Below, one piece after another: positions 8,870-17,211 of a stretch of 64,000 bases of DNA. Where the stretch lies: positions 496,001-560,000 of the forward strand of contig BEIE01000002.1 of assembly GCA_002898255.1 (NCBI GenBank), in the 5' to 3' direction. The position numbers and the translations under genes were made by a program. Position 1 is the stretch's first letter, and every line of letters starts with the position of its first letter. Below the pieces are notes generated by a model that made no database searches, was not told where the DNA came from, and saw only the letters and a list, made by a program, of their open reading frames with translations. The DNA is from a bacterium HR28. Lineage in GTDB: Bacteria > Chloroflexota > Chloroflexia > Thermomicrobiales > Thermomicrobiaceae.

Positions 8870-9784
8870 TCAGCCTCCTCCACGGAACACACCGTAACCA
8901 CTGGTCGTCTTGGCGCCGAAACCGAGCAGCGCCAAACCTCTGACGAGCCACTGGAGAGCCAGATGTCGCAGACGACCATCTGGATCCTCAACACCTCGAC
9001 GGAGGCCAATCGCAATGCGATAGCGTGCCCCCGGAGCGACAGTCAGGAAGGTGATTGGGTTTGGGTTCTGCCAGGGCGTGGGTAGCGCCTTTCCGGCGTA
9101 ATAGTTCGGGAAGTGTGGTGTCATCACATCGAGCTCGAGACGCCACCCGGGCTCGGGGTAGGCGTCAAAGAAGACAAGAGAGCCAGCCTCTGCGTCCTTT
9201 TTCGGCTCACCTTGGTGCTCTTTCTGAGGAGCACGACCGAAGATTCGGCGAAAATCCTCATTCGATTCCTCAAGCCCCTCCAGGAGATGCGCATAGGCAC
9301 GGGCGACACCTTTCAGACCGCTACCAGGAAGTACCGGGAAGCCCATGCGGTCGAAACGGAAGCCGATCTCGAGTGGGCCGTGGGCGCCCAGACCAGTGAC
9401 AAGCCGGCTCTGGAGCTCCACCACGACTGGCTCGGCCCCTGCAGCACGGACGGTTGCCTCCCACCGGCCAAGGATTTCCCGGGCTAGGTCGCTCGCCGCG
9501 AGCCGCTCCGCCGCCTCGATGACCTGACGCAAGAAGTCACGGCGCGGTGTCGTCGTCGCCTCATCGCCAAAGACAGCAGCCTCGGGTGCAAAGCGGTCGA
9601 AAAGGAGACCAGGGTTCGCTGTCTTCTGCTGGAGTGTTTCCCACAATTGGCGTGTTGGGCGAGGGAGGAGCGGATACGGGCGGCTTGTCGGCTGTGGACG
9701 GGGAGACAGCGGACCGCCACTGCCTCCGCGTCGCGGGGGAGAGCCATCGCGCCGCGACTGACTGGATCGTGGTCGCTCGTGCAT
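8870..9784 (-). CDS. cmr6: Type III-B CRISPR RAMP protein Cmr6
   Basis: The product (304 aa) is a Cas7-fold RAMP subunit capping the Cmr complex filament. A Pro/Arg/Ser-rich tail of about 40 residues precedes the fold. The RAMP core shows LVTGLGAHGPLEIGF and the glycine-rich FPVLPGSGLKGVARAYA loop typical of Cmr6, with a second glycine-rich segment near the C-terminus (LLGFGAKTTSGYG). The ATG at 9784 lies 4 nt after the cmr5 stop, with AAGGAG just upstream. It is in the middle of a tightly packed seven-gene operon. Confidence 0.9.
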   Translation of the reverse strand: MHERPRSSQSRRDGSPPRRGGSGGPLSPRPQPTSRPYPLLPRPTRQLWETLQQKTANPGLLFDRFAPEAAVFGDEATTTPRRDFLRQVIEAAERLAASDLAREILGRWEATVRAAGAEPVVVELQSRLVTGLGAHGPLEIGFRFDRMGFPVLPGSGLKGVARAYAHLLEGLEESNEDFRRIFGRAPQKEHQGEPKKDAEAGSLVFFDAYPEPGWRLELDVMTPHFPNYYAGKALPTPWQNPNPITFLTVAPGARYRIAIGLRRGVEDPDGRLRHLALQWLVRGLALLGFGAKTTSGYGVFRGGG

Positions 9785-9788
9785 CGAC

Positions 9789-10208
9789 CTACTCCTTCAC
9801 CAACTCGGCCTCAGCGAACCGCTTCAACCAGGTCAAGAAGGCAAGCGCCTCCACTGTTGCTCGACGATACGCGGCGACGTCGGCCTGACTGGCAATCCAC
9901 TCACGGAGGTCATCGCGCGATTCGCCGAGTATCTGTTGACTCACCCACCGGGAAAGGTCACGGGCAAGCTGGAGATGCCCGTTGACTTCGTTTTGCTTCT
10001 TTGGCCTCTTCGACATGAGGAAGGCAAGCGTTTGTCCTAAGCCGTGCATCTGGACGAGCGAGGCGGCCTGGCGGGCAAGCTGGCCGTAGTCCTCGGCGTA
10101 CTGAGTGTTCCGAGCCGCTGTCACACACTGCCACGCTGCAGCAGCTCGCTGCTGCTCGAGCGTACGCTGGAGGCTTTGGCGTGGAGATCGGGCTGGCGAC
10201 TGGCTCAT
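9789..10208 (-). CDS. cmr5: Type III-B CRISPR small subunit Cmr5
   Basis: The product (139 aa) is the all-helical small subunit that lines the Cmr complex backbone. It begins MSQSPARSPRQSLQRT and contains the family pattern of a conserved A..W..V segment followed by YGQLARQAASLVQMHGLGQT and LAFLMSK. I chose the ATG at 10208 because GGAGGTG lies 7-8 nt upstream and because it falls just after the cmr4 stop; the open frame extends further upstream but that part overlaps cmr4 and is not protein-like. Confidence 0.88.
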   Translation of the reverse strand: MSQSPARSPRQSLQRTLEQQRAAAAWQCVTAARNTQYAEDYGQLARQAASLVQMHGLGQTLAFLMSKRPKKQNEVNGHLQLARDLSRWVSQQILGESRDDLREWIASQADVAAYRRATVEALAFLTWLKRFAEAELVKE

Positions 10209-10221
10209 GGTTCCACCTCCG

Positions 10222-11145
10222 TCAAACGCGAGCAACGCGCAGAACGACCGCACCACGGCCGGTCGTCTCGTCACCACCGAGGCGGACACGCTGCCCATCG
10301 AGCTTCTGGACAAGCCAGCTGAGAAGTGCGCGACCATCCTCCTCGAGCCCGTCGTAGCGGGAGCGGGTAGCAGCAAGCAGGCCGACCAGAAGCGTCTCGG
10401 CCGGCAGCGCCTCGGTTGTCCACAGTGCACCTTGGTCAACGGTCTTTGTGTCGTCCTTCAGACGGACATGTGCCTCGATTTCGGTACCGTAAAGGACAAA
10501 GTCGCGGAAGTCGTCGTCAGCAAGCACGCAAAGGTGCTTGGCCAAGTTCTCGCGCCACCAGGCGTACTCCGACCCTTGCGGCAGGGCATGGACATTCAGC
10601 CACTCGGCAAGCGCTGAGACGAGCCCAGCAAGCTCGCCAGCAAGGGTGAAGCTGTACTCCTCAAGGACGACGCCGAGCTGCTGGCCAGCCTGCGCCAACA
10701 AAGCGCTCCCATTGGCCACTGCGCACTGCCCCTGGCCCAGCGTGGCAAAGCGGGTTGGGTCGACCGGTCCTTCCAGTCCAGCTAGCTTGGCGAAGCGTCC
10801 GAGACGGGCGAGCGCGGCTGGGCAGGTTGTCCAGGCAAAGACGCCAGCCAGCGACCGGACGGGGAAGAGGAGGACCTGGAGATCGGTCACTTGCAGTGCA
10901 CCGGCATGACTCGATGCCTCTTCGGGGCGCTCCGGGCCGAAGACGGCGCGGTGACGCGCTGCATCAGCTCCGTTTGCGCGGGTGACATCCCGCAAGACAC
11001 CTTTGACGCTGGAGGCCTGGACGATGGGAAACCCGGTGATGCGCTCGCGCTGGATGGGGAGATCAACTGTCCCGACAGCACGACCGGTCCCGGCATGGAG
11101 GGGCATCTCGCAGTACGCGAAGAGCAAGGCACTCGCCTCGGCCAT
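10222..11145 (-). CDS. cmr4: Type III-B CRISPR RAMP protein Cmr4
   Basis: The product (307 aa) is the Cas7-family backbone subunit that binds crRNA and cuts target RNA. The signature N-terminus is present: a C-E-M-P-L-H-A-G-T-G segment followed by VDLPIQRERITGFP and QASSVKGVLRD. The Asp in VDLPIQRE aligns with the catalytic aspartate of characterised Cmr4 proteins, so target-RNA cleavage looks intact. GGAGG precedes the ATG, which lies 1 nt after the cmr3 stop. Confidence 0.92.
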   Translation of the reverse strand: MAEASALLFAYCEMPLHAGTGRAVGTVDLPIQRERITGFPIVQASSVKGVLRDVTRANGADAARHRAVFGPERPEEASSHAGALQVTDLQVLLFPVRSLAGVFAWTTCPAALARLGRFAKLAGLEGPVDPTRFATLGQGQCAVANGSALLAQAGQQLGVVLEEYSFTLAGELAGLVSALAEWLNVHALPQGSEYAWWRENLAKHLCVLADDDFRDFVLYGTEIEAHVRLKDDTKTVDQGALWTTEALPAETLLVGLLAATRSRYDGLEEDGRALLSWLVQKLDGQRVRLGGDETTGRGAVVLRVARV

Positions 11146-11146
11146 C

Positions 11147-12217
11147 TCACCAACCTCCGATCAGCACAGTCCCAAATCCGATCTCGCGTCCCCAGTCACT
11201 GACAGTGACCCACGGCAGATTGCCGTCCCGCCGGAGCCGTACCGTCCCGTGGGCACGGAAGTAGTAGACGCTCCCAGCAGGGACAGCGTGGCGTGCTGGC
11301 CGCTCAGCACCGCGCGCCAGGTCAAAGCCACCGATCACCTCGGCACGGTCAAGCGCAGCAGCCACCAACTCCACTGATCCCTCGAAGAAGGCACTCCAGT
11401 CAGCTGGCAGCCAGCCGCGTTCGAAGACTGCCGGGGTCAAGAAGAAGAGGGTGAAGCGCTCGGGGAGAGGATCCGGTGGTGTGGGCAGCGCGAACTCCGG
11501 CACGGCCAAAAACCGAGCGGAGCGGCGCTCACCGCCCAGCGCCAGTACCCCTTCCGTCTCGGGCCAGTCGAGTCCGGTGAAGGAGACAACCAGCCCGACC
11601 CCAGGATACAGCCGGACATAGCGGGCCTCGTAGTAGAGCCCCTCGCGCGTCGTGCGGCGGTTAGAGTCCTGCGCAATTCCAATCCGGACTTCTTCGTCCC
11701 AGAGTTCGTCCTGAGACACACCAGCCACCGTCTCGCGACGGGAGTAGGCAGGGAAATCGACGAGTCGCAGCCAGAGACGCGAGCTAGTCTTCTCTGAACT
11801 CGCCTCGGTGAGTTCCCAGAGCGGAAAGAGTGCTCGAGTAGGGGCTGGCACCCGCAACCAACGCGGCGGTTCCTGCGGTGGCGGCAGGCGCTGCAAACCA
11901 TCGCCGCGCGCAACGGCGTCAGCTGGTGGCGGGAGCAGCACTTCGAGCGTGCCGTCACCGAGCTGGCGAGCGAGGAGCGGGCCGATCATCCGCAGCGGCC
12001 CCCAGTCGTCGGGCCCACCGATCGCCCCGGCCACGGCGGGAGCATTCCACGGTGGGACACGAGTGTGGGTCAGTAAGTGGTACGCACGGAGCGCCCCCTG
12101 GACGGCGAGCGGGCTGGGCGGAAAGCGGCTGGCAGCGCGGAACTGCTGACCGGCGGTAAAGGGCCGGCCATCGCGGAAGAGCCAGACGTCAAGTGGTTCC
12201 AGAAAGAGCGTCGTCAC
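11147..12217 (-). CDS. cmr3: Type III-B CRISPR RAMP protein Cmr3
   Basis: The product (356 aa) is the Cas5-family subunit that binds the 5' tag of the crRNA next to Cas10. The typical start FLEPLDVWLFRDGRPF and the following SRFPPSPLAVQGALRAY are clear, and the C-terminal RAMP glycine-rich loop reads GGFDLARGAERPARHAVP. The start is GTG at 12217, which overlaps the cmr2 stop in a GTGA arrangement and has GAGGAGGTGG just upstream; an ATG 14 codons earlier lies inside cmr2. Confidence 0.9.
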   Translation of the reverse strand: MTTLFLEPLDVWLFRDGRPFTAGQQFRAASRFPPSPLAVQGALRAYHLLTHTRVPPWNAPAVAGAIGGPDDWGPLRMIGPLLARQLGDGTLEVLLPPPADAVARGDGLQRLPPPQEPPRWLRVPAPTRALFPLWELTEASSEKTSSRLWLRLVDFPAYSRRETVAGVSQDELWDEEVRIGIAQDSNRRTTREGLYYEARYVRLYPGVGLVVSFTGLDWPETEGVLALGGERRSARFLAVPEFALPTPPDPLPERFTLFFLTPAVFERGWLPADWSAFFEGSVELVAAALDRAEVIGGFDLARGAERPARHAVPAGSVYYFRAHGTVRLRRDGNLPWVTVSDWGREIGFGTVLIGGW

Positions 12218-14025
12218 TCGCCACCTCCTCTCGCCAGGAAGCGTGCTAGCGCCAGCCATTCGGCCAGCTGGGCTGTGCCCTCGGGCACTGCACGAGCAAC
12301 GGGTGCGGACCCCGACCCATCCGACTTGCTCCGGAGGTCGTCATAGCTCCGCGCGAATGCGTGCAGCCGCGCGACCAGTTGATCACGCTCCTGTGCTGTG
12401 CCTTCCGGCCATTCACCTTGCCGTTTGACTGACCGTCCCAGCACTGCGCGGAAGCTTTCGTCCGCCGTCGGCAACGCACGGGCGGCAACCCGCAGGTCGG
12501 TCGGCAGGCGACCAGAGAGACTGCCAGGACCCTCGCGCCGAAAACGGTCAATGAGCTCGCCGAGCTGGAGCTCGGCGAGCGCCGTCCGTTTGGCAACGAC
12601 GCGCACGATCTCCCCACCGCGTGGTTGAAGCTCTACCGCGATGGCGTCCTTGCCCGGCAGACGCTTCGCGCGCTTTTCCGCTTCGCGGGCAGCTTGCAGG
12701 AGATCACCGAGCGGCTCCAGCCAGTGGGCGATGGCGATGCCAGCTGAAGCCGTGCGACCACCAGTGACCTCGTGGAACTGCTCAGCGAGCGTGAGGGCAA
12801 GGGGGACAGCCTCTTCGGCCGGGGCCAGCGCCAGCACGTCGTCGCCACCGAGGTAGATGGGTACGGCGTTGGGGAAGGAATCAGCGAACACTTGCCGGGC
12901 CTTCTGAGCGAAGCTGGCAAGCTTTTGACTGATATCCTGGTGCGCCGCCTCACCCCCCTCGGCAAGGGCTCGAGACAGCCATTCGCCCATCGAGTCACCA
13001 TCAAGCACGAGGACAGCGACGTAGCGTGAAGGACGCTGGCCGACCGCTCGATAGAGTCCCGTGAGGGCAGCGCGGGCTGCGGAGCGCATGTTTTCGGTTT
13101 GGGTTCGGAGCGGTTCGCAGCTCGCACGGTCGAGCCCGAGTTCCTCGATCAACGCTGACCACTCGAGCATCGCCTCGTAGAGGAAGGCGCCATCATAGGG
13201 AAAAGTGTCGATGCCGAGGCCGCTGCGCCGGTATCGCTGTGGACGCTCACCGAGCGACGTGACGAGAAGTTCGAACGCGTCCCGGTAGGCCTCGAGCGCT
13301 CGCTGGGCCTTCGTCGCGGCTATCCGAGCGAAGGGGCGAGCCGCAACGGTGGGGAGAGAGGGGAAGGCAGCGTCGAGGGGGAAGAAGCGCTTGACCGCAC
13401 CAACCGCGTCCAGTACCTCGTGCTCGCCGACAAGCCGGACACCGTCCGGTCGTCGGCGCACTGCCCGCCAGAAGGCTCGCGGATCCTCGCCGTCACGGGC
13501 GAGCGCGGCGCGATTACCGCTCAGGACATCCTTCGAGCCGGCCTCCAGCTGCTGGCTGAAGGTGCGCGTCTTCTTAAGTGCGGCAACACCGGCGGCAGCC
13601 CGCCGGAAGGCGGTGGCATAGTCACCGTTCTCGATGGGGACAGCGGCCCAGTAGAGTTCCCAGCGGTCAGTAGTCTGACGCTGCCACTGCTGACGCAGAG
13701 CATCGTCGAGGGTCACCAGACGCTCGAGCTCGCCGAGCGCTTGGTCGGCAAAGTCCCGCCAGCGTACATGCAGCGCCGCAGCAGCCTGCTGGGCGAGCTC
13801 CTCGGCCCGCTCCCAGGGAACGCGGGCGACGATAACGTTGGGTGGGTCACTGGTCAGGTCAGCTGGGTAGACCAGTTGGGCTCCACCCTGCTGGAGTGCA
13901 TGGGCAACAGCACGAGCAAGTTCAGCGAGAATCCGACTACCAGCGTAGAGGTCAGCCGTACGACGGGCCTCAGCAATAAAGCTCTGGATGGGGCCGAAGG
14001 TGAAGCGGAGGAGAGCGTCAGGCAT
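12214..14025 (-). CDS. cmr2: Type III-B Cas10/Cmr2, short form without HD domain
   Basis: The product (603 aa) is the large Cmr subunit. It starts directly with the first Palm domain (FTFGPIQSFIAEARRT and DLYAGSRILAEL), so the N-terminal HD DNase domain of longer Cas10 proteins is absent. The second Palm has LVLDGDSMGEWL (D342, D344) and the cyclase motif GGDD at 393-396, so cyclic-oligoadenylate synthesis should be possible. Only one cysteine is present in the protein, so the usual zinc-binding site is missing too. Cmr2 of Pyrococcus is near 870 aa. The ATG at 14025 follows GGAGGTG and overlaps cmr1 by 8 bp. Defence therefore likely rests on RNA cleavage plus the CARF-HEPN effector. Confidence 0.92.
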   Translation of the reverse strand: MPDALLRFTFGPIQSFIAEARRTADLYAGSRILAELARAVAHALQQGGAQLVYPADLTSDPPNVIVARVPWERAEELAQQAAAALHVRWRDFADQALGELERLVTLDDALRQQWQRQTTDRWELYWAAVPIENGDYATAFRRAAAGVAALKKTRTFSQQLEAGSKDVLSGNRAALARDGEDPRAFWRAVRRRPDGVRLVGEHEVLDAVGAVKRFFPLDAAFPSLPTVAARPFARIAATKAQRALEAYRDAFELLVTSLGERPQRYRRSGLGIDTFPYDGAFLYEAMLEWSALIEELGLDRASCEPLRTQTENMRSAARAALTGLYRAVGQRPSRYVAVLVLDGDSMGEWLSRALAEGGEAAHQDISQKLASFAQKARQVFADSFPNAVPIYLGGDDVLALAPAEEAVPLALTLAEQFHEVTGGRTASAGIAIAHWLEPLGDLLQAAREAEKRAKRLPGKDAIAVELQPRGGEIVRVVAKRTALAELQLGELIDRFRREGPGSLSGRLPTDLRVAARALPTADESFRAVLGRSVKRQGEWPEGTAQERDQLVARLHAFARSYDDLRSKSDGSGSAPVARAVPEGTAQLAEWLALARFLARGGGE

Positions 14026-15199
14026 AGTGCACCTCCGCAACGTTGGGAAGCGTGTTTACTGCCTGGGCAATCCAGTTATAAAGCTGTTCCAGTTGCTCCG
14101 GGCTGTTGGAGTGGCGGGGCAAAAACTGACACTGGAAAAGGGTGGCGATGCCAAGCAGGTTGCCGTTCGTCGCACGTGTCACAGTCAGCCACAGTGGGGA
14201 TGGACGCCGATCAGCCTGCTCGTACCCTGGAGGTGGAGGCACTGCTTCACCCCGTTGTGGAATGACCAGCGGAGCGCCAAAAATCAGTCGCTGTGCGGTC
14301 GGCAGCTGCCGGCGGGTATCCCGCAGCCAGGAGCCGATCGCGTCGGCCACTGCCGGCCACCCACGTTCTCCGCTCGTCCAGTCTCGCTCGCCGAAGACCC
14401 AGATCCGGCACCAACGGGGGTCGAGAACCTCCCATGCTGGGCGCTCAGGGTTGGCGTCAGGACGAGCATGAAGGCGTTTTCGTAGAGACGTTAAGGCTTG
14501 ACCCAGCTCCTGAGCCGCCTCTTTCGGTGATGGATCGAGGTCAAAAGGAAGACTCAAATGGCGAGGCACCGACGTCACCACCCGGTCGTCGGCAGTGCGG
14601 CGTGGGACAGGACGATGGGCAAGTGCACCACCTAGACGGCGCGCGCGAGCACCGAGGCCGCCAAGGTGCAGGAGGAGCCACGCAGCACGGACGGCGGTAT
14701 AGAGCGCCTCACGTGCGTCTAGCTCAGGGAGGCCCGGTCGTGAGGCAAGTTCAAGATCGAATTCAAACTGGGGATCAATAAAGGAACGAGCAGGGATCTC
14801 TTGTCCACGAACTCTTGAGGAGGCCATCGAGAAGAAAAGGTAGCTCCGTGGACGATCACGGGGTGTATTCCAGGGGTGGATAAAAGATGCAGCTTGTTCG
14901 GAACCTGATCTTGCTCTTGAGGCAGGCAGAACGCGCACGACAACCTTCGATGCGCCCGCACCGTCACGCCCGCCGGCTGCGCCGAAGGTCTGCGCTTCTT
15001 GCTGTCGAATCGCCTGCAGGGCATGCTCATCTGCGCCGTAGCAGCCACCGAGGAGAGCGCGGAGCCAAAAGCGGAGGGCGCCGCGTATGGAGCTGGCGCG
15101 GAGCTCGGGCTGGCCGCGGGGCTCCGCCCCACCGAGGAAGAGCGGAGTGAGCGTGACGAGCGGCAGACGAATCGAAAGAAAATCACGCTGCGTGCTCAT
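14018..15199 (-). CDS. cmr1: Type III-B CRISPR RAMP protein Cmr1
   Basis: The product (393 aa) is the Cmr-specific double-RAMP subunit at the 3' end of crRNA. The N-terminal signature is clear: LPLVTLTPLFLGGAEPRG followed by ELRASSIRGALRFWLRALLG; the second half contains SFIDPQFEF and GGLGARARRLGG typical of the family. GGGAGGG directly after the upstream protease stop acts as its ribosome-binding site, so cmr1 is probably co-transcribed with the protease gene 15 nt upstream. It heads the seven-gene CRISPR unit. Confidence 0.92.
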   Translation of the reverse strand: MSTQRDFLSIRLPLVTLTPLFLGGAEPRGQPELRASSIRGALRFWLRALLGGCYGADEHALQAIRQQEAQTFGAAGGRDGAGASKVVVRVLPASRARSGSEQAASFIHPWNTPRDRPRSYLFFSMASSRVRGQEIPARSFIDPQFEFDLELASRPGLPELDAREALYTAVRAAWLLLHLGGLGARARRLGGALAHRPVPRRTADDRVVTSVPRHLSLPFDLDPSPKEAAQELGQALTSLRKRLHARPDANPERPAWEVLDPRWCRIWVFGERDWTSGERGWPAVADAIGSWLRDTRRQLPTAQRLIFGAPLVIPQRGEAVPPPPGYEQADRRPSPLWLTVTRATNGNLLGIATLFQCQFLPRHSNSPEQLEQLYNWIAQAVNTLPNVAEVHYA

Positions 15200-15214
15200 G
15201 GTTCATGGCCCTCC

Positions 15215-16024
15215 CTAATAGGCACCGACAACGACAAGCTCAACCTCCTCGATCGCGACGGCGAAGTTCAGCCCCTGGGCTGGGATGTCACCAGCCCAGG
15301 GTACGCTACCCACGACCATGCCGACAACGACACCCTGCTCGTTGAGGAGTGGGCCACCACTGGTCCCAGGATTGAGCGCGGTGTCCGTCTGCAGGTACTC
15401 GACGCCGTCAAAAGTCCGCCGCCCAGAGAGGACACCACGTGTCACCGTTGGGTCGCCGAGCAGCTCATCACCGAGGGCGAAGCCAATTGCTGTGAGCCCT
15501 GTGCCAAGCGGTAATGTCTGTGACTCTCCACGTGGCAATGCCACAACACCTGCTATCGCTGGCGCTTCGAGAACCGCAACGTCACGGTGCGTGTCCCGGC
15601 TCAGAACCCGGGCAGAATGGCTTGTGCCGTCTGGAGCAATCAGGGCCACGGCCGACTCGTTGGCGACGACGTGTGCAGTAGTGACTACGATCGTCCGTGC
15701 TGTTTCCATCGCCCACACAAAGCCGGTGCCGATGCCGAGGGACGTACGGATCTGGACCACTCCTCGGAGCGCATCATCGACGGTACGGAACGACGTTCGT
15801 GTCGCTGCTTGTTGTGTGGGGGTGGTCACAGCGGTCGGCGTCGAGGGATTTGGACTGAGCGGTGCGACCGTCGGCACAGGCGTGACCGTCAACACGACGC
15901 GGGGATCGAGTGCAGGTCGTGCCGGTGGTGTTTGCCACCGGACGACGAGGAGGACCAGTAGTGAGATCACACCAAAGCTGGCGAGGATGACCAGGATGGT
16001 CAAGACGATGTTCAACCGCCGCAC
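15215..16024 (-). CDS. Membrane-anchored exported trypsin-like serine protease
   Basis: The product (269 aa) has an N-terminal transmembrane helix after a short basic start (VRRLNIVLTILVILAS), a Pro/Thr-rich linker at about residues 35-75 and a trypsin-fold protease domain. The catalytic triad is visible: His in VVTTAHVVA, Asp in THRDVAVLE and Ser in NPGTSGGPL. No PDZ domain follows, unlike DegP/HtrA. The basic start and linker place the protease outside the membrane. The GTG at 16024 follows GGAGCAGG, 10 nt after the upstream gene. It sits 15 nt before cmr1, but its predicted location outside the cell argues against a direct role in Cmr interference. Confidence 0.85.
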   Translation of the reverse strand: MRRLNIVLTILVILASFGVISLLVLLVVRWQTPPARPALDPRVVLTVTPVPTVAPLSPNPSTPTAVTTPTQQAATRTSFRTVDDALRGVVQIRTSLGIGTGFVWAMETARTIVVTTAHVVANESAVALIAPDGTSHSARVLSRDTHRDVAVLEAPAIAGVVALPRGESQTLPLGTGLTAIGFALGDELLGDPTVTRGVLSGRRTFDGVEYLQTDTALNPGTSGGPLLNEQGVVVGMVVGSVPWAGDIPAQGLNFAVAIEEVELVVVGAY

Positions 16025-16034
16025 GGTCCTGCTC

Positions 16035-17003
16035 CTACTGCCGCAGCTGATCAAGGAGTTGAGCGCGCCGGGCGAATAGTTGGTCCAGCTTTTGTGCACT
16101 CTCTTCGGCCCGTCGGGCAGCACTCTCGAATGCGAGCCGATTGCCGAGGTAGTATGCGTCTTGCATCTCGAGGACTGCAGTGTAGAAGCGCTGGAATTCC
16201 TCGTGGATCTCGTCATCGATGGCAACGACCTGTGCGAGCACGAAGCTGAACTGTTCGGCAGTTTCCGCCCGTTGTTGTTGCCGTGAGGCTTCCGCACGAC
16301 TTTCACTCAGCTGGCGACTCTGTTCCTGCACCTGCCCAGTGAGTTCTCGGATCTGTTTCTCCTGTTCGGCATTCTTCGCCTCGAGTTCTCCGACACGGGC
16401 AACAAGCCGGTCACGCTCGGCGGCAAGTGCGTCACGTTCGCTCGTCAGGCGATCACGCTCGCCGGTGAGCGACTGCACTTGCGACTGAAAGTCCAGGTTT
16501 GCCTGGGTGAGGCTTGCTACCTGCCCGGCGAGCGCCTGCTCGCGCGCAATGCGCCGGTCGAGCTCCACGTATGCCAATGCACCACCAGTCACGAGCGCTA
16601 GCAGGAGCAGCCCACTCAGAAGCCCAAGGAGAAGCGTTGTGCGATTTCGCCGGGTTCCTGTTGCGACTTCGGTCGGTGTCGAGACGAGAGCGGCCTGACC
16701 GGGGAGGAGTGCCCGCGGAACCTCAGGTACTCCATCGGAAGCGGCATCCGACACGCCCGGGGAAGGCGATGACAACTCTCCCCGCGATGGCCTTTCGCCG
16801 GAGATGATCCCTTCCTCGGTAGAGACGGACGAGGCCTCTTCATCTCCTTGTTCCGTTGGTCTGTTCGTCGTTGCGATCAGCTGTCCGCACGCCGGACAGA
16901 AGCGGGCACCACTTGGCAGCGGCCGACCGCAAGCGAAGCAGTACAGGAGATGCGCCTCACTCGCGTTGTCATTTCCACTTCGCTCGAGAGGAGAGTCGCT
17001 CAT
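16035..17003 (-). CDS. Membrane protein with zinc ribbon and long coiled coil
   Basis: The product (322 aa) starts with a zinc ribbon (YCFACGRPLPSGARFCPACGQ, two CxxC knuckles, about residues 21-40), then an acidic Ser/Pro-rich stretch, one transmembrane helix (about 120-142, TTLLLGLLSGLLLLALVTGG) and a coiled coil of about 90 residues with heptads such as LTSERDALAAERDRL. The C-terminal segment is helical. The topology suggests a cytoplasmic ribbon and an external coil. AAGGAGG precedes the ATG. It is the gene before the exported protease (10-nt gap), so the two may act together outside the cell. No known function. Confidence 0.8.
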   Translation of the reverse strand: MSDSPLERSGNDNASEAHLLYCFACGRPLPSGARFCPACGQLIATTNRPTEQGDEEASSVSTEEGIISGERPSRGELSSPSPGVSDAASDGVPEVPRALLPGQAALVSTPTEVATGTRRNRTTLLLGLLSGLLLLALVTGGALAYVELDRRIAREQALAGQVASLTQANLDFQSQVQSLTGERDRLTSERDALAAERDRLVARVGELEAKNAEQEKQIRELTGQVQEQSRQLSESRAEASRQQQRAETAEQFSFVLAQVVAIDDEIHEEFQRFYTAVLEMQDAYYLGNRLAFESAARRAEESAQKLDQLFARRAQLLDQLRQ

Positions 17004-17211
17004 CCTGCGGCCTCCTTGATCCGCATGACTCCATCGTCCAATCGACTGCTCAGGAACAAGGGGACGATGCCATTGCGAAACCCCATCTCACCCGGACGCC
17101 TGTCGTCAGCATCTCTGGCACGCCCTCGCGCCACGCCTGCACGCCCCAGGTACCAGTCACATCCATCCCGTGGAGCCAATGGGCGGGGCGCCAACATCCA
17201 AGCTGCCGTCC

